This document shows positions 25,193 through 33,832 of a DNA stretch of 64,000 bases, piece by piece; position 1 is the stretch's first letter; each line of letters starts with the position of its first letter. The notes beneath the pieces are model-generated. The model was not told where the DNA came from. It worked only from the letters and a program-made list of their open reading frames with translations, and did no database searches. The DNA is from AP-15 sp963716115. GTDB taxonomy: Bacteria > Pseudomonadota > Alphaproteobacteria > ATCC43930 > CGMCC-115725. The stretch spans positions 1 through 64,000 of the forward strand of contig CAVQSZ010000034.1 of the NCBI GenBank assembly GCA_963716115.1, given 5' to 3'. Position numbers and translations under genes: made by a program.

Positions 25193-25272
25193 TCGCCGGG
25201 GCGTCTGCTTGAGCGCGGCGGGTCAGGCCGAACCGGATGCCGCCGTTCTATTTGAGCCGGCCGGGGCAGCCC

Positions 25273-25350
25273 TGTAGGATGGGTTGAGCGCAGCGAAACC
25301 CATCTGTCGCGGCGGTTGCGATGGGTTTCGCGATGCTCAACCCATCCTAC
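25273..25350. repeat. Palindromic intergenic repeat
   Basis: TGTAGGATGGGTTGAGCGCA... (25273-25304) and its near-perfect inverse ending TGCTCAACCCATCCTACG (25320-25350) face each other across about 15 bases. This TAGGATGGGTT...AACCCATCCTA palindrome is a widespread intergenic element in proteobacterial genomes. A half copy is present at 17080-17097. The rest of 25193-25611 holds no gene that I can support. Confidence 0.8.
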
Positions 25351-25611
25351 GGCTCTGAAACAGCTTGAAATCGGCCAGAGCGCGCGTGGCCGCCACCACC
25401 ACCGCCGCGCCTGCGCGTCGATTTCGGCACGGCGGCCGTTTCACGACCAGATGGCCGCGCACCTGCGGGGTGGAGATCGTCGAAGAATTCGCGTCCGGCG
25501 CATCGCCGCGCGCCGGCGCCGGAAGCGGCGCCCGACGCCAATATTCTGGCGACAGGCCGCCCCTAACGCGCGTATGGTCGCCCGGCGCCTGATCCGCAAC
25601 GGGGGCTTCTG

Positions 25612-26310
25612 ATGCGCGCTGATCAACCCATGCTCTTCTCGCGCCTGCGGCCCATCGCCGCGGCTCTGGTCCTCGCGGTCGCCGGCGCCGGCGCGGCGCA
25701 CGCCTCGGTGATCAGCCCCTCGCCGACCTTGCCGCCGGCGAACGGCGTCTATGTCGGCGCGACCGCGCCCGGCTGCTTTCCCGCGGCCGGCGTGTGCGTC
25801 GGCCCCGGAACGCTCTCGATCCTGTCGGTCGTCAGCTCGACCTTTGGGCCTTCCGGCCAGGATCTCGCGCTCCACGTCGGCTATGCGAGCGCCATCACCG
25901 ACTCGCACGGGGCGTCCCTGGGTGAGCTGGCCTTGACCGGCGAGGCCGACGAGGCGGTTACCGGCCGCCTGGGGCCGAACGATACCGGCACATGGTCGAC
26001 AGCACTTTCCGGGCTCGACCTTTCGGGCTCGCTGCTCGGGGCCTCGATCGATGTCGGGCTCGATCCCGCGCATCCCACCCTTGGACAGACGTCGATCGCG
26101 CCGCTGGGCTCGGATTTTCTGATCACCAGCTTTTTTGACGTCTTCGTCCAGATCGAGATCGACACCCCTTCCGGCCCGTTGCTGGCGACGCGCGGCCCGA
26201 TCCGCGTCGATTTGGTTGCGACGCCCGAGCCGGGGACGCTGGCGCTGCTGACCCTGCCGCTGCTCGCCTTCGCCTTGCGGCGACGGCGCGACCGGGCGGG
26301 CGCCGCGTGA
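25612..26310 (+). CDS. PEP-CTERM sorting-signal protein
   Basis: A 232-residue exported protein. The N-terminal signal peptide (IAAALVLAVAGAGAAHAS) targets the Sec pathway. The C-terminus ends in the tripartite PEP-CTERM signal: the motif TPEPGTLALL, a hydrophobic helix and a basic RRRRDR tail, recognised in other bacteria by exosortase (EpsH/XrtA), usually with exopolysaccharide production. The mature part is Ser/Thr/Gly-rich and predicted beta-structured (ISPSPTLPPANGVYVG..., DVFVQIEIDTPSGPLL), like other secreted matrix proteins. No exosortase gene lies in this window. ATG 25612 follows GGGGG; a second in-frame ATG seven codons on is possible. A 31-residue membrane peptide gene follows. 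Confidence 0.8.
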   Translation: MRADQPMLFSRLRPIAAALVLAVAGAGAAHASVISPSPTLPPANGVYVGATAPGCFPAAGVCVGPGTLSILSVVSSTFGPSGQDLALHVGYASAITDSHGASLGELALTGEADEAVTGRLGPNDTGTWSTALSGLDLSGSLLGASIDVGLDPAHPTLGQTSIAPLGSDFLITSFFDVFVQIEIDTPSGPLLATRGPIRVDLVATPEPGTLALLTLPLLAFALRRRRDRAGAA

Positions 26311-26355
26311 CGGCCTGACCCCTCGCACCGTCTCTTTCCCCACCTGGAGGAGACC

Positions 26356-26451
26356 ATGTCATCGGCAGAAATCGCCGTCCTGGTCCTGATCGTCGGGGCC
26401 TTTGTCATCTTCACCGGGACGCTCGCCTGGGCATCGCTGCGCGACGACTAG
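26356..26451 (+). CDS. 31-residue single-span membrane peptide
   Basis: The frame starts at ATG 26356 right after a textbook ribosome site (CTGGAGGAGACC) and ends in TAG at 26449-26451. The product begins MSSAEIAVLVLIVGAF, has one continuous hydrophobic helix (about residues 6-26, AVLVLIVGAFVIFTGTLAW) and a charged end (SLRDD). It is 45 bp after the PEP-CTERM gene on the same strand. Similar tiny membrane proteins occur in alphaproteobacteria without assigned function. The strong ribosome site and clean membrane profile support translation. The terminal inverted repeat of a MITE-like element begins on the last base of the stop codon. Confidence 0.65.
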   Translation: MSSAEIAVLVLIVGAFVIFTGTLAWASLRDD

Positions 26452-26713
26452 AGCGCGATCCGATGAGGCTGAACCGCATGGCTCCCGCTGTCCCGGTAAA
26501 AGCCGGGACCCACGCCGGCCGCAGGCGCGCTCGCTCCTCCTGTTCGTTCGTCGACCGATCACGGTAAACGCAAGCAAGCGGCCGAGTGGTGGAAAGGTGG
26601 GTCCCGGCGTTCCCCACGGATCAAGTCCGTGGGCTGAAGGCCCACGGGACAGCGGAAAGAGGCATTGACAGAGCCTCTCCAGAACGGCCGCTCAATCTGA
26701 TCGGATCGTGCTC
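26451..26713. mobile_element. MITE-like repeat, copy 1 (263 bp)
   Basis: Bounded by near-perfect 14-bp terminal inverted repeats, GAGCGCGATCCGAT (26451-26464) and ATCGGATCGTGCTC (26700-26713), and clearly related along its length to 34447-34720. The interior holds a second palindrome (CCACGGATCAAGTCCGTGG, 26618-26636). Shared stretches include AGGCTGAACCGCATGGCTCC and GAAGGCCCACGGGACAGCGG. No protein is encoded, so it is a non-autonomous element. The left end touches a TAG stop codon. The following 26714-26969 has no gene, but holds a perfect hairpin CTTGCTGA-GT-TCAGCAAG (26848-26865). Confidence 0.75.
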
Positions 26714-26969
26714 TGGAACCCTTCTTTCGGCCGGGAGCCCGACCGGCATCGCGCCGGGCTTAAAGAAAACTGTCGCAAATAATATGCCTTGGTCGGGTTA
26801 CCCGATGAATCAGTCGCGTCATATTGATGCCCTAAAACAGAGATCAACTTGCTGAGTTCAGCAAGCGCCTAAAGGCGACGAGCGATCCGGGCAATCGAGC
26901 CACAGGATCGACGCCGCGGTCGACCCGCAGCGCCTTGTCGATATTGGCTTCAAGGGAAGGGGATGACAG

Positions 26970-27197
26970 ATGAGCTACCGAATCTCCTATGACGACGGCG
27001 CGCCGATCTCGGTCAGGAAATGGCGCAACGACGACGCCTTTCGGACCGAAACCTTTCGCACCGAGCATGAAGCGCTCTACCGCGCGCGTCAGCTGCTCGA
27101 GGCCGGCGACCACCATGCCGTCGTGGTTTGCGACGGCGACGGCAACACCCTGGGCGGCATCCGCCTCCAGCTGAAGCTCGGGTTCTCCGCGGAGTAG
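26970..27197 (+). CDS. Small conserved hypothetical protein, 75 aa
   Basis: A 75-residue hydrophilic cytosolic protein (MSYRISYDDGAPISVRKW...). It has an RTEHEALYRARQLLEAGDHH helix followed by two strands (AVVVCDGDGNTLGGIRLQLKL). No domain is recognised. The start follows AAGGGAAGGGGATGAC, a purine-rich ribosome site. The codon pattern is like that of the neighbours. It converges on rhlE with only 17 bp between stop codons. Confidence 0.65.
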   Translation: MSYRISYDDGAPISVRKWRNDDAFRTETFRTEHEALYRARQLLEAGDHHAVVVCDGDGNTLGGIRLQLKLGFSAE

Positions 27198-27214
27198 CCG
27201 GGTCTGCCCGGCGG

Positions 27215-28513
27215 CTATTTCCGCCGCGCCCGATAGCCGGGCGCGGCGGGGTTGCTGCGGCTGCCGGCCCCGCGGGCTTCCGCCCGCCGCGGGATCGCGA
27301 CGTGCGGCGGCCTTGCCGGGGCGCGCTCGGCGCTCACCGCTTCGGCAGCGGCGGCCCGCCCGCTGCTGTGGCCGCCATGGGCGGGCGCGGCGCGGAGCCG
27401 AAGCGGCCGCACCGGCCGCCGCGTGAGCTTTTCGATGTCGCGCAGGTAGGGCCGCTCCTCGTCGCTGCAAAAGGAAATCGCCGTTCCCGCGGCGCCGGCG
27501 CGGGCGGTTCGCCCGATCCGGTGGACATAGTCCTCCGGCACGTTCGGCAGCTCGAAGTTGATCACGTGCGACACCTGTTCGACATCGATCCCGCGCGCGG
27601 CGATGTCGGTCGCGACCAGCACGCGGGTGCGGCCGGCGCGGAAGCCGGCGAGCGCGCGCTCGCGCTGCGGCTGCGACTTGTTGCCGTGGATCGCGGTGGC
27701 GTCGATGCCCGCCCCTTCGAGATGCCGCACCACCCGGTCGGCGCCGTGCTTGGTGCGGGTGAAGACCAGCACCCGCGCGAGCGAGGGGTCGCCGAGCAGA
27801 TGCGCAAGCAGCTCCCGCTTCTCGGCGCTGGCGACGAAGACGACGCCCTGATCCACGAGCTCGACCGTGGTCGCGGCCGGCGCGACGGCGACGGTGACCG
27901 GGTCGTCGAGGTATTCCGCCGCGAGCGCCGCGATCGGCCGCGGCATGGTCGCCGAAAACAGCAGGGTCTGGCGCTGCTGCGGCAACAGCTTCACGATGCG
28001 CCGCAGCGCGTGGATAAAGCCGAGGTCGAGCATGCGGTCGGCCTCGTCGAGAACCAGAATTTCGACGCTCGACAGATCGAGGGACCCGCGGTCGATCAGA
28101 TCGAGCAGACGCCCCGGCGTGGCGACCAGGATGTCCACACCCGGGGCCAGCTGTCGCTGCTGCGCGCCGATCGGAACGCCGCCGAACGCAACCGCCGTCG
28201 AAAGCCGCATCCCGCGGCCGTAGCCGCGGAAGCTTTCCGCGATCTGGCTCGCCAGCTCCCGCGTCGGGGCGAGCACCAGCACCCGGCAGCCGCGCCGCTT
28301 CGCCGCCCGCGCGGCGCCGGCGAGGCGCTGGAGAATCGGCAATGCGAAGGCGGCTGTCTTGCCGGTCCCGGTCTGGGCAATGCCGCAGAGGTCGCGGCCG
28401 CCGAGGACCTGCGGGATGGCCTGGGCCTGGATCGGGGTGGGCGTCGTATAGCCCTCGACGGCGATAGCATGAAGGAGCGGGCTGGCGAGCCCGAAATCAG
28501 CAAAACTGGACAA
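27215..28513 (-). CDS. rhlE: DEAD-box RNA helicase RhlE-type
   Basis: A 432-residue ATP-dependent RNA helicase acting in ribosome assembly or RNA turnover. All superfamily-2 motifs are visible in order: Q motif (PTPIQAQAIP), motif I AQTGTGKT, Ia APTRELA, Ib TPGR, II DEAD (VLDEADRMLDLGF), III SAT, then IV (VLVFTRTKHGAD), V (VATDIAARGIDV) and VI (YVHRIGRTARAG). The C-terminal 60 residues are Arg/Ala-rich and unstructured, typical of RhlE. The start appears to be a TTG (28513, MSSFADFGL), since the homologous N-terminus begins there and no ATG precedes it; the ribosome site is weak. Confidence 0.93.
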   Translation of the reverse strand: MSSFADFGLASPLLHAIAVEGYTTPTPIQAQAIPQVLGGRDLCGIAQTGTGKTAAFALPILQRLAGAARAAKRRGCRVLVLAPTRELASQIAESFRGYGRGMRLSTAVAFGGVPIGAQQRQLAPGVDILVATPGRLLDLIDRGSLDLSSVEILVLDEADRMLDLGFIHALRRIVKLLPQQRQTLLFSATMPRPIAALAAEYLDDPVTVAVAPAATTVELVDQGVVFVASAEKRELLAHLLGDPSLARVLVFTRTKHGADRVVRHLEGAGIDATAIHGNKSQPQRERALAGFRAGRTRVLVATDIAARGIDVEQVSHVINFELPNVPEDYVHRIGRTARAGAAGTAISFCSDEERPYLRDIEKLTRRPVRPLRLRAAPAHGGHSSGRAAAAEAVSAERAPARPPHVAIPRRAEARGAGSRSNPAAPGYRARRK

Positions 28514-28761
28514 AATTGGAGCCTTTTCAGGTCATTGGACCCCGCAAACGCGCACACGACTGATCGCGTGCGTCTGGCGGGTCAGGAGACGACCCGCGTG
28601 ATGAGGGCTGTCGGAGGGACGCAGGGGATAAAGGCCGAACCCAGGCCCCACCCATCGGGTGGGATCGCTCACGCGGGCTCGATCACATGGCTCCTTGCCG
28701 GAGCACGAACGCTGCGCCTGCTATATGCGGTACCGGCGGCCGGCGGTCAAGGCGGCTGCCG

Positions 28762-30426
28762 TCACGCCTCGCCGTAATGCACCCGGCGATATTGCCGCGA
28801 CGGGATCAGATCGTCGATGCGCACGTCCCAGAGCGTGCTGCCGGGGGCTTGCCGGTGCTCGGCAAAGAGGCGCTCGAACTGGCCCATCGAGGTCACCGTG
28901 GCGGCGTCGAGGCCGAAGCCGCGGGCGATCGCGGCGATGTCGCCGCGGCCGTGGATCGCATGGCCGGGGTTGCCGCCGGTGGCGCGGAACTTGTGCGATT
29001 CCGCGCCGTAGCCGCCGTCGTTCAGAATGCAGATCAGAAGCTTGAGGCCGTGGCGGCGGACCGTCTCCAATTCCTGGATGTGCTGGTAGAGGCTGCCGTC
29101 GCCGTCGATCAGCATGATCTTGTCGCCGCCGCGGGCGACGGCGACCCCGATCGCCGCCGACAGGCCCGAGCCGATCGCGCCGAAATCGATGGGCGTGTGG
29201 TATTTGCCGCCCGCCCGGCCTTTCAGATGCGTCATCGCAAAGCTGAAGCAGTGGCCGCCGGCGACCACGAGGTCCCAGTCCTTGGGGATCGCGGCATCGA
29301 GCTCGCGCAGCACCGGCCGCGGGTCGAGCGTCCCCGGCGTCGGCTGGAACTCCTTCGCATCCGGCACGTCGGCGGCGATCTTGGCGGCGACCGCGTTGCT
29401 GCGCCACCCCGGCCGGCGGATATGGCGCTCGCGCAGCCGTTGGACGATCGCCTCGGCGGCGGCGCGGGCGTCGGCGCGGATATGCAGGTCGGCGGTCTTG
29501 AGCCCCTGCCACAGCCCGCGCGGGCTCAGATCGATCTGCACCACCTTGGCGTTCGGGTAGAGATAGCCGCCCTCGGTCGTGTAGTGCCCGAGCCCGGCCC
29601 CGGCGGCGAGCACCAGATCGCTCTCGGCGAAATACTCGCGGGCGAGGTCGCTCGAAAACGTGCCGGCGATGTCGAGCGCGAACGGGTTGCCGTCGAAGAG
29701 GCCCTTGCCGAGCAGGGTCGTCGCCAGGAGCGCCCCGCTCTCCTCGGCGAGCGCCTCCAGCGCCGCCTTGGCCCCCGACCACAGCGCGCCCCGGCCGCCG
29801 ATCACGACCGGCCGCTCGGCCGCCGCCACCATCGCCGCCACCTCGTCGACCAGCGCCGGGTCGGGCGGCGCGGCCTGCGGCCGCGGCATCAGATCGGCCG
29901 ACGGCGTATAGTCGGGGAGGTAGGGAAACGCCTCCTTCTGCAGATCGAGCGGCACGCTCAGCACCACCGGGCGGCGCTCGGCGCGGGCGACGTAGAACGC
30001 CTCGCGCACACAGTCCAGCGCCCGGTCGATCGTGCGGATCGGCACGAAATGCGCGCCGGTCGCCAGCGCCAAGGGCGCCTGGTCGATCTGCTGGAGGTAC
30101 CAGGAGGCGCCGATCGGCGCATCGCCGGCGAAGACGACGAGCGGCGCTCCGCCGCGCGCGGCCATGGTCAACGCGGTCATGATCTGGGTGTAGCCCGGGC
30201 CGCAGGTGACCGAGGCGACCCCGACCTTGCCGGCGGCGCGGGCGTAGGCGTCGGCCATCGCCACCGCGCAATGCTCGTGGCGGGCGTGGATCAGCCGCAC
30301 CCGCTCGCGGTCGGCCATCGCCGCCGACCAGTACATGTTGGCGTCGCCCATCAGGGTGAACAATGTATCCACACCCTCGGCCGCGAAAGCCTGCGCCAGG
30401 ACGTCGGAGACCGGATTGTCGCTCAT
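28762..30426 (-). CDS. Thiamine diphosphate-dependent enzyme (ALS/BFD-like)
   Basis: A 554-residue ThDP enzyme of the acetolactate synthase/benzoylformate decarboxylase superfamily. The catalytic Glu is E51 in HARHEHCAVAMADAYAR. The central domain has VVIGGRGALWSGA, and the ThDP/Mg site is LIDGDGSLYQH followed about 26 residues later by ILNDGGYG. Which 2-keto acid it decarboxylates cannot be read; absence of a regulatory subunit gene nearby argues against housekeeping IlvB. ATG 30426 overlaps the stop of the upstream CoxG-like gene (ATGA) and has AGGAAA upstream. The two genes form an operon. Confidence 0.87.
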   Translation of the reverse strand: MSDNPVSDVLAQAFAAEGVDTLFTLMGDANMYWSAAMADRERVRLIHARHEHCAVAMADAYARAAGKVGVASVTCGPGYTQIMTALTMAARGGAPLVVFAGDAPIGASWYLQQIDQAPLALATGAHFVPIRTIDRALDCVREAFYVARAERRPVVLSVPLDLQKEAFPYLPDYTPSADLMPRPQAAPPDPALVDEVAAMVAAAERPVVIGGRGALWSGAKAALEALAEESGALLATTLLGKGLFDGNPFALDIAGTFSSDLAREYFAESDLVLAAGAGLGHYTTEGGYLYPNAKVVQIDLSPRGLWQGLKTADLHIRADARAAAEAIVQRLRERHIRRPGWRSNAVAAKIAADVPDAKEFQPTPGTLDPRPVLRELDAAIPKDWDLVVAGGHCFSFAMTHLKGRAGGKYHTPIDFGAIGSGLSAAIGVAVARGGDKIMLIDGDGSLYQHIQELETVRRHGLKLLICILNDGGYGAESHKFRATGGNPGHAIHGRGDIAAIARGFGLDAATVTSMGQFERLFAEHRQAPGSTLWDVRIDDLIPSRQYRRVHYGEA

Positions 30427-31028
30427 CGGTTTTTTCCTTTGGCGAGGAAGAGCTGACGCAGCCAGCCGAGAAACGCCCGCCACAACAGCGCCGCTGCGCT
30501 CAATTCCGGCGCGGCGATGGGTGGCGCGGCTGCCTGGGGCGGCGGCGCGGCCGCTTCGGGAGCCGGCGCGGCCTGGGGCGGTCCCCGCTCGGCGGCGAGC
30601 CGGGCCATGTTGGAGGCGAACTCGGCGAGGAGCGCGCGGGCGAGGTGGACCCCGCCGGCGTTGGCGAAGGTTTCGAGCGGGCCCGTCACATTGAAATTGC
30701 CCTCGACCTTGAGCCGCGTCGTCTCCAGGCCGGACGCGGTCACCACCCCCGAGGCGTTGGCGCGCGAGGCGCCGCGGCCGTCGATGCCGCGGCCCGCGAT
30801 CGTGCAGCGCCGCTCCTCGTCGTCGTAGGCGAGCCTTGCCTCGCCGCGGAAGATCGCCCGGGTCGGCCCGAACCTGACCTGGATCGTGCCCCGCCAGACG
30901 CCGTCCTCGCCGGCCGCGGTCAAGGCAGCGCCGGGAATGCACGAGGCGACCAGCGCCGGGTCGCGCAGCAGCGGCCAGACCTGGGCAACGGGCGACGGGA
31001 TGGTCGCTTCCTCGCTGAGCGAGATCAT
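30423..31028 (-). CDS. CoxG/SRPBCC-family protein with C-terminal anchor
   Basis: A 201-residue protein with a CoxG-like SRPBCC fold at residues 1-145 (PSPVAQVWPLLRDPALVASC, CIPGAALT, FNVTGPLETFANAGGVHLARALL). A Pro/Ala-rich linker of about 30 residues and a short hydrophobic C-terminal helix (ALLWRAFLGWLRQLFLAK) suggest membrane anchoring. In carboxydotrophs CoxG recruits CO dehydrogenase to the membrane, but no cox genes are present, so this is a family name, not a function. It is translationally coupled (ATGA overlap) to the ThDP enzyme and may serve as its ligand-binding or membrane-tethering partner. Confidence 0.8.
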   Translation of the reverse strand: MISLSEEATIPSPVAQVWPLLRDPALVASCIPGAALTAAGEDGVWRGTIQVRFGPTRAIFRGEARLAYDDEERRCTIAGRGIDGRGASRANASGVVTASGLETTRLKVEGNFNVTGPLETFANAGGVHLARALLAEFASNMARLAAERGPPQAAPAPEAAAPPPQAAAPPIAAPELSAAALLWRAFLGWLRQLFLAKGKNR

Positions 31029-31089
31029 GCCGCAAGGCTAGCCCGGATCGGGTCGGCTTTGCACGCCCCGAAAGGCCTGCCCCCGCGGA

Positions 31090-31563
31090 GGCGGGGGGCG
31101 GTCCGGTTGCGGGCCGCAGCCACGGCTTCTGCTCGAAGCGCAGACCAGCCTCGGCGGCTTGGAAAAGCTTCCGGTCGAAGTGGAAGCTGCGGCATTCGAC
31201 GCCATTCGGCATGTCACAGACCTGGGCATCGTCGTCGTCGAAGCCGCAGGCAATGGCGGCCACGACCTCGACGCCTATCTCGATGGCAAGAACCGCCATG
31301 TGCTCGATCGCAGCAGCATCGACTTTCGCGACTCCGGTGCGATCATGGTCGGCGCCGCGACCTCGACGATCCCGCATTCGCGTCTCGACTTCTCCAACCA
31401 TGGCAGCCGGATAGACTGCTACGGCTGGGGCGCAGACATCGATACGACGGGAGATGGCTGGCAAGGCGCATCGACAACCGCCTACACCACGGGGTTCGGC
31501 GGCGCCTCCGGCGCGTCTCCCATAGGTTGCGGAAACCGTCAAAAACGCGTCAAAATCCTGTAA
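31090..31563 (+). pseudogene. Truncated subtilisin-like (S8) peptidase remnant
   Basis: Only a C-terminal piece of a subtilase is present. From about 31100 the frame reads LLLEAQTSLGGLEKLPVEVE, then DLGIVVVEAAGNG (oxyanion Asn region), GAIMVGAATS, FSNHGSRIDCYGWGADI and the serine motif GASGASPI, where coding sequence should go on but instead stops shortly after in a non-homologous tail. The catalytic Asp and His region is missing at the 5' side. The coordinates of the left edge are approximate. It lies between the CoxG-like gene and comEC and is a decayed fragment, not a working protease. Confidence 0.7.
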
Positions 31564-31624
31564 ATATCTCCCGTCTGACGAGCCGATCGGCTAGCCTCGG
31601 GGCGAGCAAGCGGCGGGCGACGCA

Positions 31625-33832
31625 ATGGCGGATCTTGCGGTGGCGGATCGGCGCCCGGATTGGACGCCGGCCTGGGGCGCGCGTCTGTTGGGCGCGCTCG
31701 CCGACGCCGTCGCGGCCGAGGGCGACCGCCGCCTCTTGTGGCTGCCGGTGTTTTTCGGGACCGGCATCGGGGCCTATTTCGCGCTGACCAGCGAGCCGCC
31801 GCTGTGGCTCGGCCCCGCCGCCGCGCTGGCCGCCGGCGGCGCGGCCTTCGCCTTGCGGCGGCATCATGCGTGGTGCGAGGCGGCGGTGGCGCTCGCCGTC
31901 TTCGCCGCCGGCTTTGCGTTGATCCGCGAGACCACTTGGGCGCGCGAGGCGCCGATGCTGCAGCGCCGCTTCGGGCCGGCGGTGATTACCGGGCGGGTCG
32001 TCGACATCGACCTCCTCGACCGCGGCTGGCGGCTGATCCTCGCCCCCGACCCGATGCCGGGGCTCGACCCGGCCGACCAGCCGTACCGCCTGCGCCTGCA
32101 CATCCCGCGCCACAGCGACACCCTCAACCCCGGCGACCGCGCCACGATGAAGGCGCTTCTGTACCCGGTGCCGGGCCAGACCCTGCCCGGCGGCCACGAT
32201 ATGCAGCGCGAGGCCTATTTCGCCCGGATCGGCGGGTCGGGCTACACCTTTGGCGGGGCCCGCCGCATCGCCGAGCCCGAAGGCGCCGGGCCCGAAGGCG
32301 CCGAGCCCGAAGGCGCCGAGGCCGCCGGCGGCTGGGCGGAGGCGTTGCGCAGCCTGCGCACGCGGATGGCGCGGCGGATCACCGACGTGCTGCCGGGCTC
32401 GACCGGCGGGGTCGCCTCGGCGCTGATCACCGGCAAGCGCGGGGCCATCGCCGACGACGTCAAATGGGCCTTCCGCGAATCCGGGCTGCAGCATCTGCTC
32501 GCCATCGCCGGGCTGCATCTGGGCCTCGTCGGGGCCTTTGTCTTTTTCGCGGCGCGCGGCGGGCTGGCGCTCGTCCCGTGGGTGGCGCTGCGCTACCCGA
32601 TCAAGAAGATCGCGGCCGGCGTCACCCTCGCCGCCCTGACCTGCTACCTCTTGCTGTCGGGGGCGGCGATCCCGACCGAGCGCGCCTTTGTCATGAACGG
32701 GCTCGTCTTCGGGGCGATCCTGCTCGACCGCCTGCGCATCTCGATGCGGGTGTGCGCGATCGCCGCCGCGATCGTGCTCCTGATCGACCCGGCGAGCCTC
32801 GTCGGGGTCAGCTTTCAGATGTCGTTCGGGGCCGTCGTCGCGCTGATCGCGGTCTACGAGACCTGGGGCGTGCGGCTCGCGCGGGTCATGCACGGGCGCT
32901 CGCTGCCGGGGCATGTGCTGGGCTATTGCGGCGCGGTGGCAGTGACGACGATCGTGGTCACGGTCGGGACCCTGCCGTTCTCGGTCTACCACTTCCACCA
33001 CATCAACCTCTATTCGCCGCTCGCCAACGTGATCGCGGTGCCGTTGAGCGCGATGTGGACCCTGCCCTGGGGGGTGGTCAGCTGCCTTCTGATGCCGTTC
33101 GGCCTCGAGCGCCTGGGCCTCGTCCCGATGGGCTGGGGCATCGACTTCACGATCTGGGTCGCCAAGGGCGTGTCGACCCTGCCCGGCAATGTCTGGGCGA
33201 TGCCGCGGCTGCCGCCCGCGGGGCTTCTGCTGGTGGCGTTCGGCGGGTTGTGGCTGTGCCTGTGGCAGGGCCCCTGGCGGCGCTGGGGGCTGGTGGCGAT
33301 CGCCGCCGGGCTCGCCGGGATGGCGCTGACCCGGCCGCCCGACCTCGTCATCGCCAATCTCGGGCGCTTCATCGCCGCCCGCGCGCCGGACGGGCATTAT
33401 TTCGTCTCCGCCGACAACAGCCAAAAGATCGCGCGCTCGATGCTCGCGCAGGAGACCGGCGAGGATCAGACGCCGTGGCCGGCCGCCGGGGAAGGGGCGG
33501 CGGGCGGGCTCGATTGCGCGGGCGAGCTGTGCCGCTACACGGCGCGCGGCCGCCATGTGGCGATCGTCACCGGCGCCGGGGCGCTGCCGCTCAAATGCCG
33601 CGAGTTCGACGCGATCGTGGCGCAGGTGCCGGCCGGCTTCCGCTGCCGCTCGACGATCCCGGTCGTCGACCGCATCGATTCATGGCGCCGCGGCGCGGTG
33701 GCGCTGTGGCTCGACACCGACGGGGTCACCGTCGAGAGCGCCAACGAGAGCCGCGGCGACCGTCCGTGGGTGCCGCACCCGCGTCCCCGCAAGGCCGCGG
33801 GCAAGATGCAGGCCGGCGATGAACATCGGTAG
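31625..33832 (+). CDS. comEC: ComEC/Rec2-family DNA uptake membrane protein
   Basis: A 735-residue polytopic inner-membrane protein, the channel that carries single-stranded DNA into the cytosol in competent bacteria. An N-terminal membrane pair and DUF4131-like soluble domain (about 90-215) precede the Competence domain with GLQHLLAIAGLHLGLVGA, LSGAAIPTERAFVMNG, DPASLVGVSFQMSFGAVVAL and INLYSPLANVIAVPLSAMW. The C-terminal metallo-beta-lactamase domain found in many ComEC proteins is absent and replaced by a short soluble tail. A 15-bp sequence repeated three times (32273-32317) encodes a PEGAE-type linker. No other competence genes are nearby. Its stop overlaps the next gene by 14 bp. Confidence 0.88.
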   Translation: MADLAVADRRPDWTPAWGARLLGALADAVAAEGDRRLLWLPVFFGTGIGAYFALTSEPPLWLGPAAALAAGGAAFALRRHHAWCEAAVALAVFAAGFALIRETTWAREAPMLQRRFGPAVITGRVVDIDLLDRGWRLILAPDPMPGLDPADQPYRLRLHIPRHSDTLNPGDRATMKALLYPVPGQTLPGGHDMQREAYFARIGGSGYTFGGARRIAEPEGAGPEGAEPEGAEAAGGWAEALRSLRTRMARRITDVLPGSTGGVASALITGKRGAIADDVKWAFRESGLQHLLAIAGLHLGLVGAFVFFAARGGLALVPWVALRYPIKKIAAGVTLAALTCYLLLSGAAIPTERAFVMNGLVFGAILLDRLRISMRVCAIAAAIVLLIDPASLVGVSFQMSFGAVVALIAVYETWGVRLARVMHGRSLPGHVLGYCGAVAVTTIVVTVGTLPFSVYHFHHINLYSPLANVIAVPLSAMWTLPWGVVSCLLMPFGLERLGLVPMGWGIDFTIWVAKGVSTLPGNVWAMPRLPPAGLLLVAFGGLWLCLWQGPWRRWGLVAIAAGLAGMALTRPPDLVIANLGRFIAARAPDGHYFVSADNSQKIARSMLAQETGEDQTPWPAAGEGAAGGLDCAGELCRYTARGRHVAIVTGAGALPLKCREFDAIVAQVPAGFRCRSTIPVVDRIDSWRRGAVALWLDTDGVTVESANESRGDRPWVPHPRPRKAAGKMQAGDEHR

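Noticed and set aside
26586..26855. 89-residue plus-strand frame
   Set aside because: It lies largely inside the MITE-like repeat and has no ribosome site.
30423..31028. Carbon monoxide dehydrogenase maturation role for the CoxG-like gene
   Set aside because: No coxMSL or other cox genes lie near it; only the SRPBCC family can be claimed.
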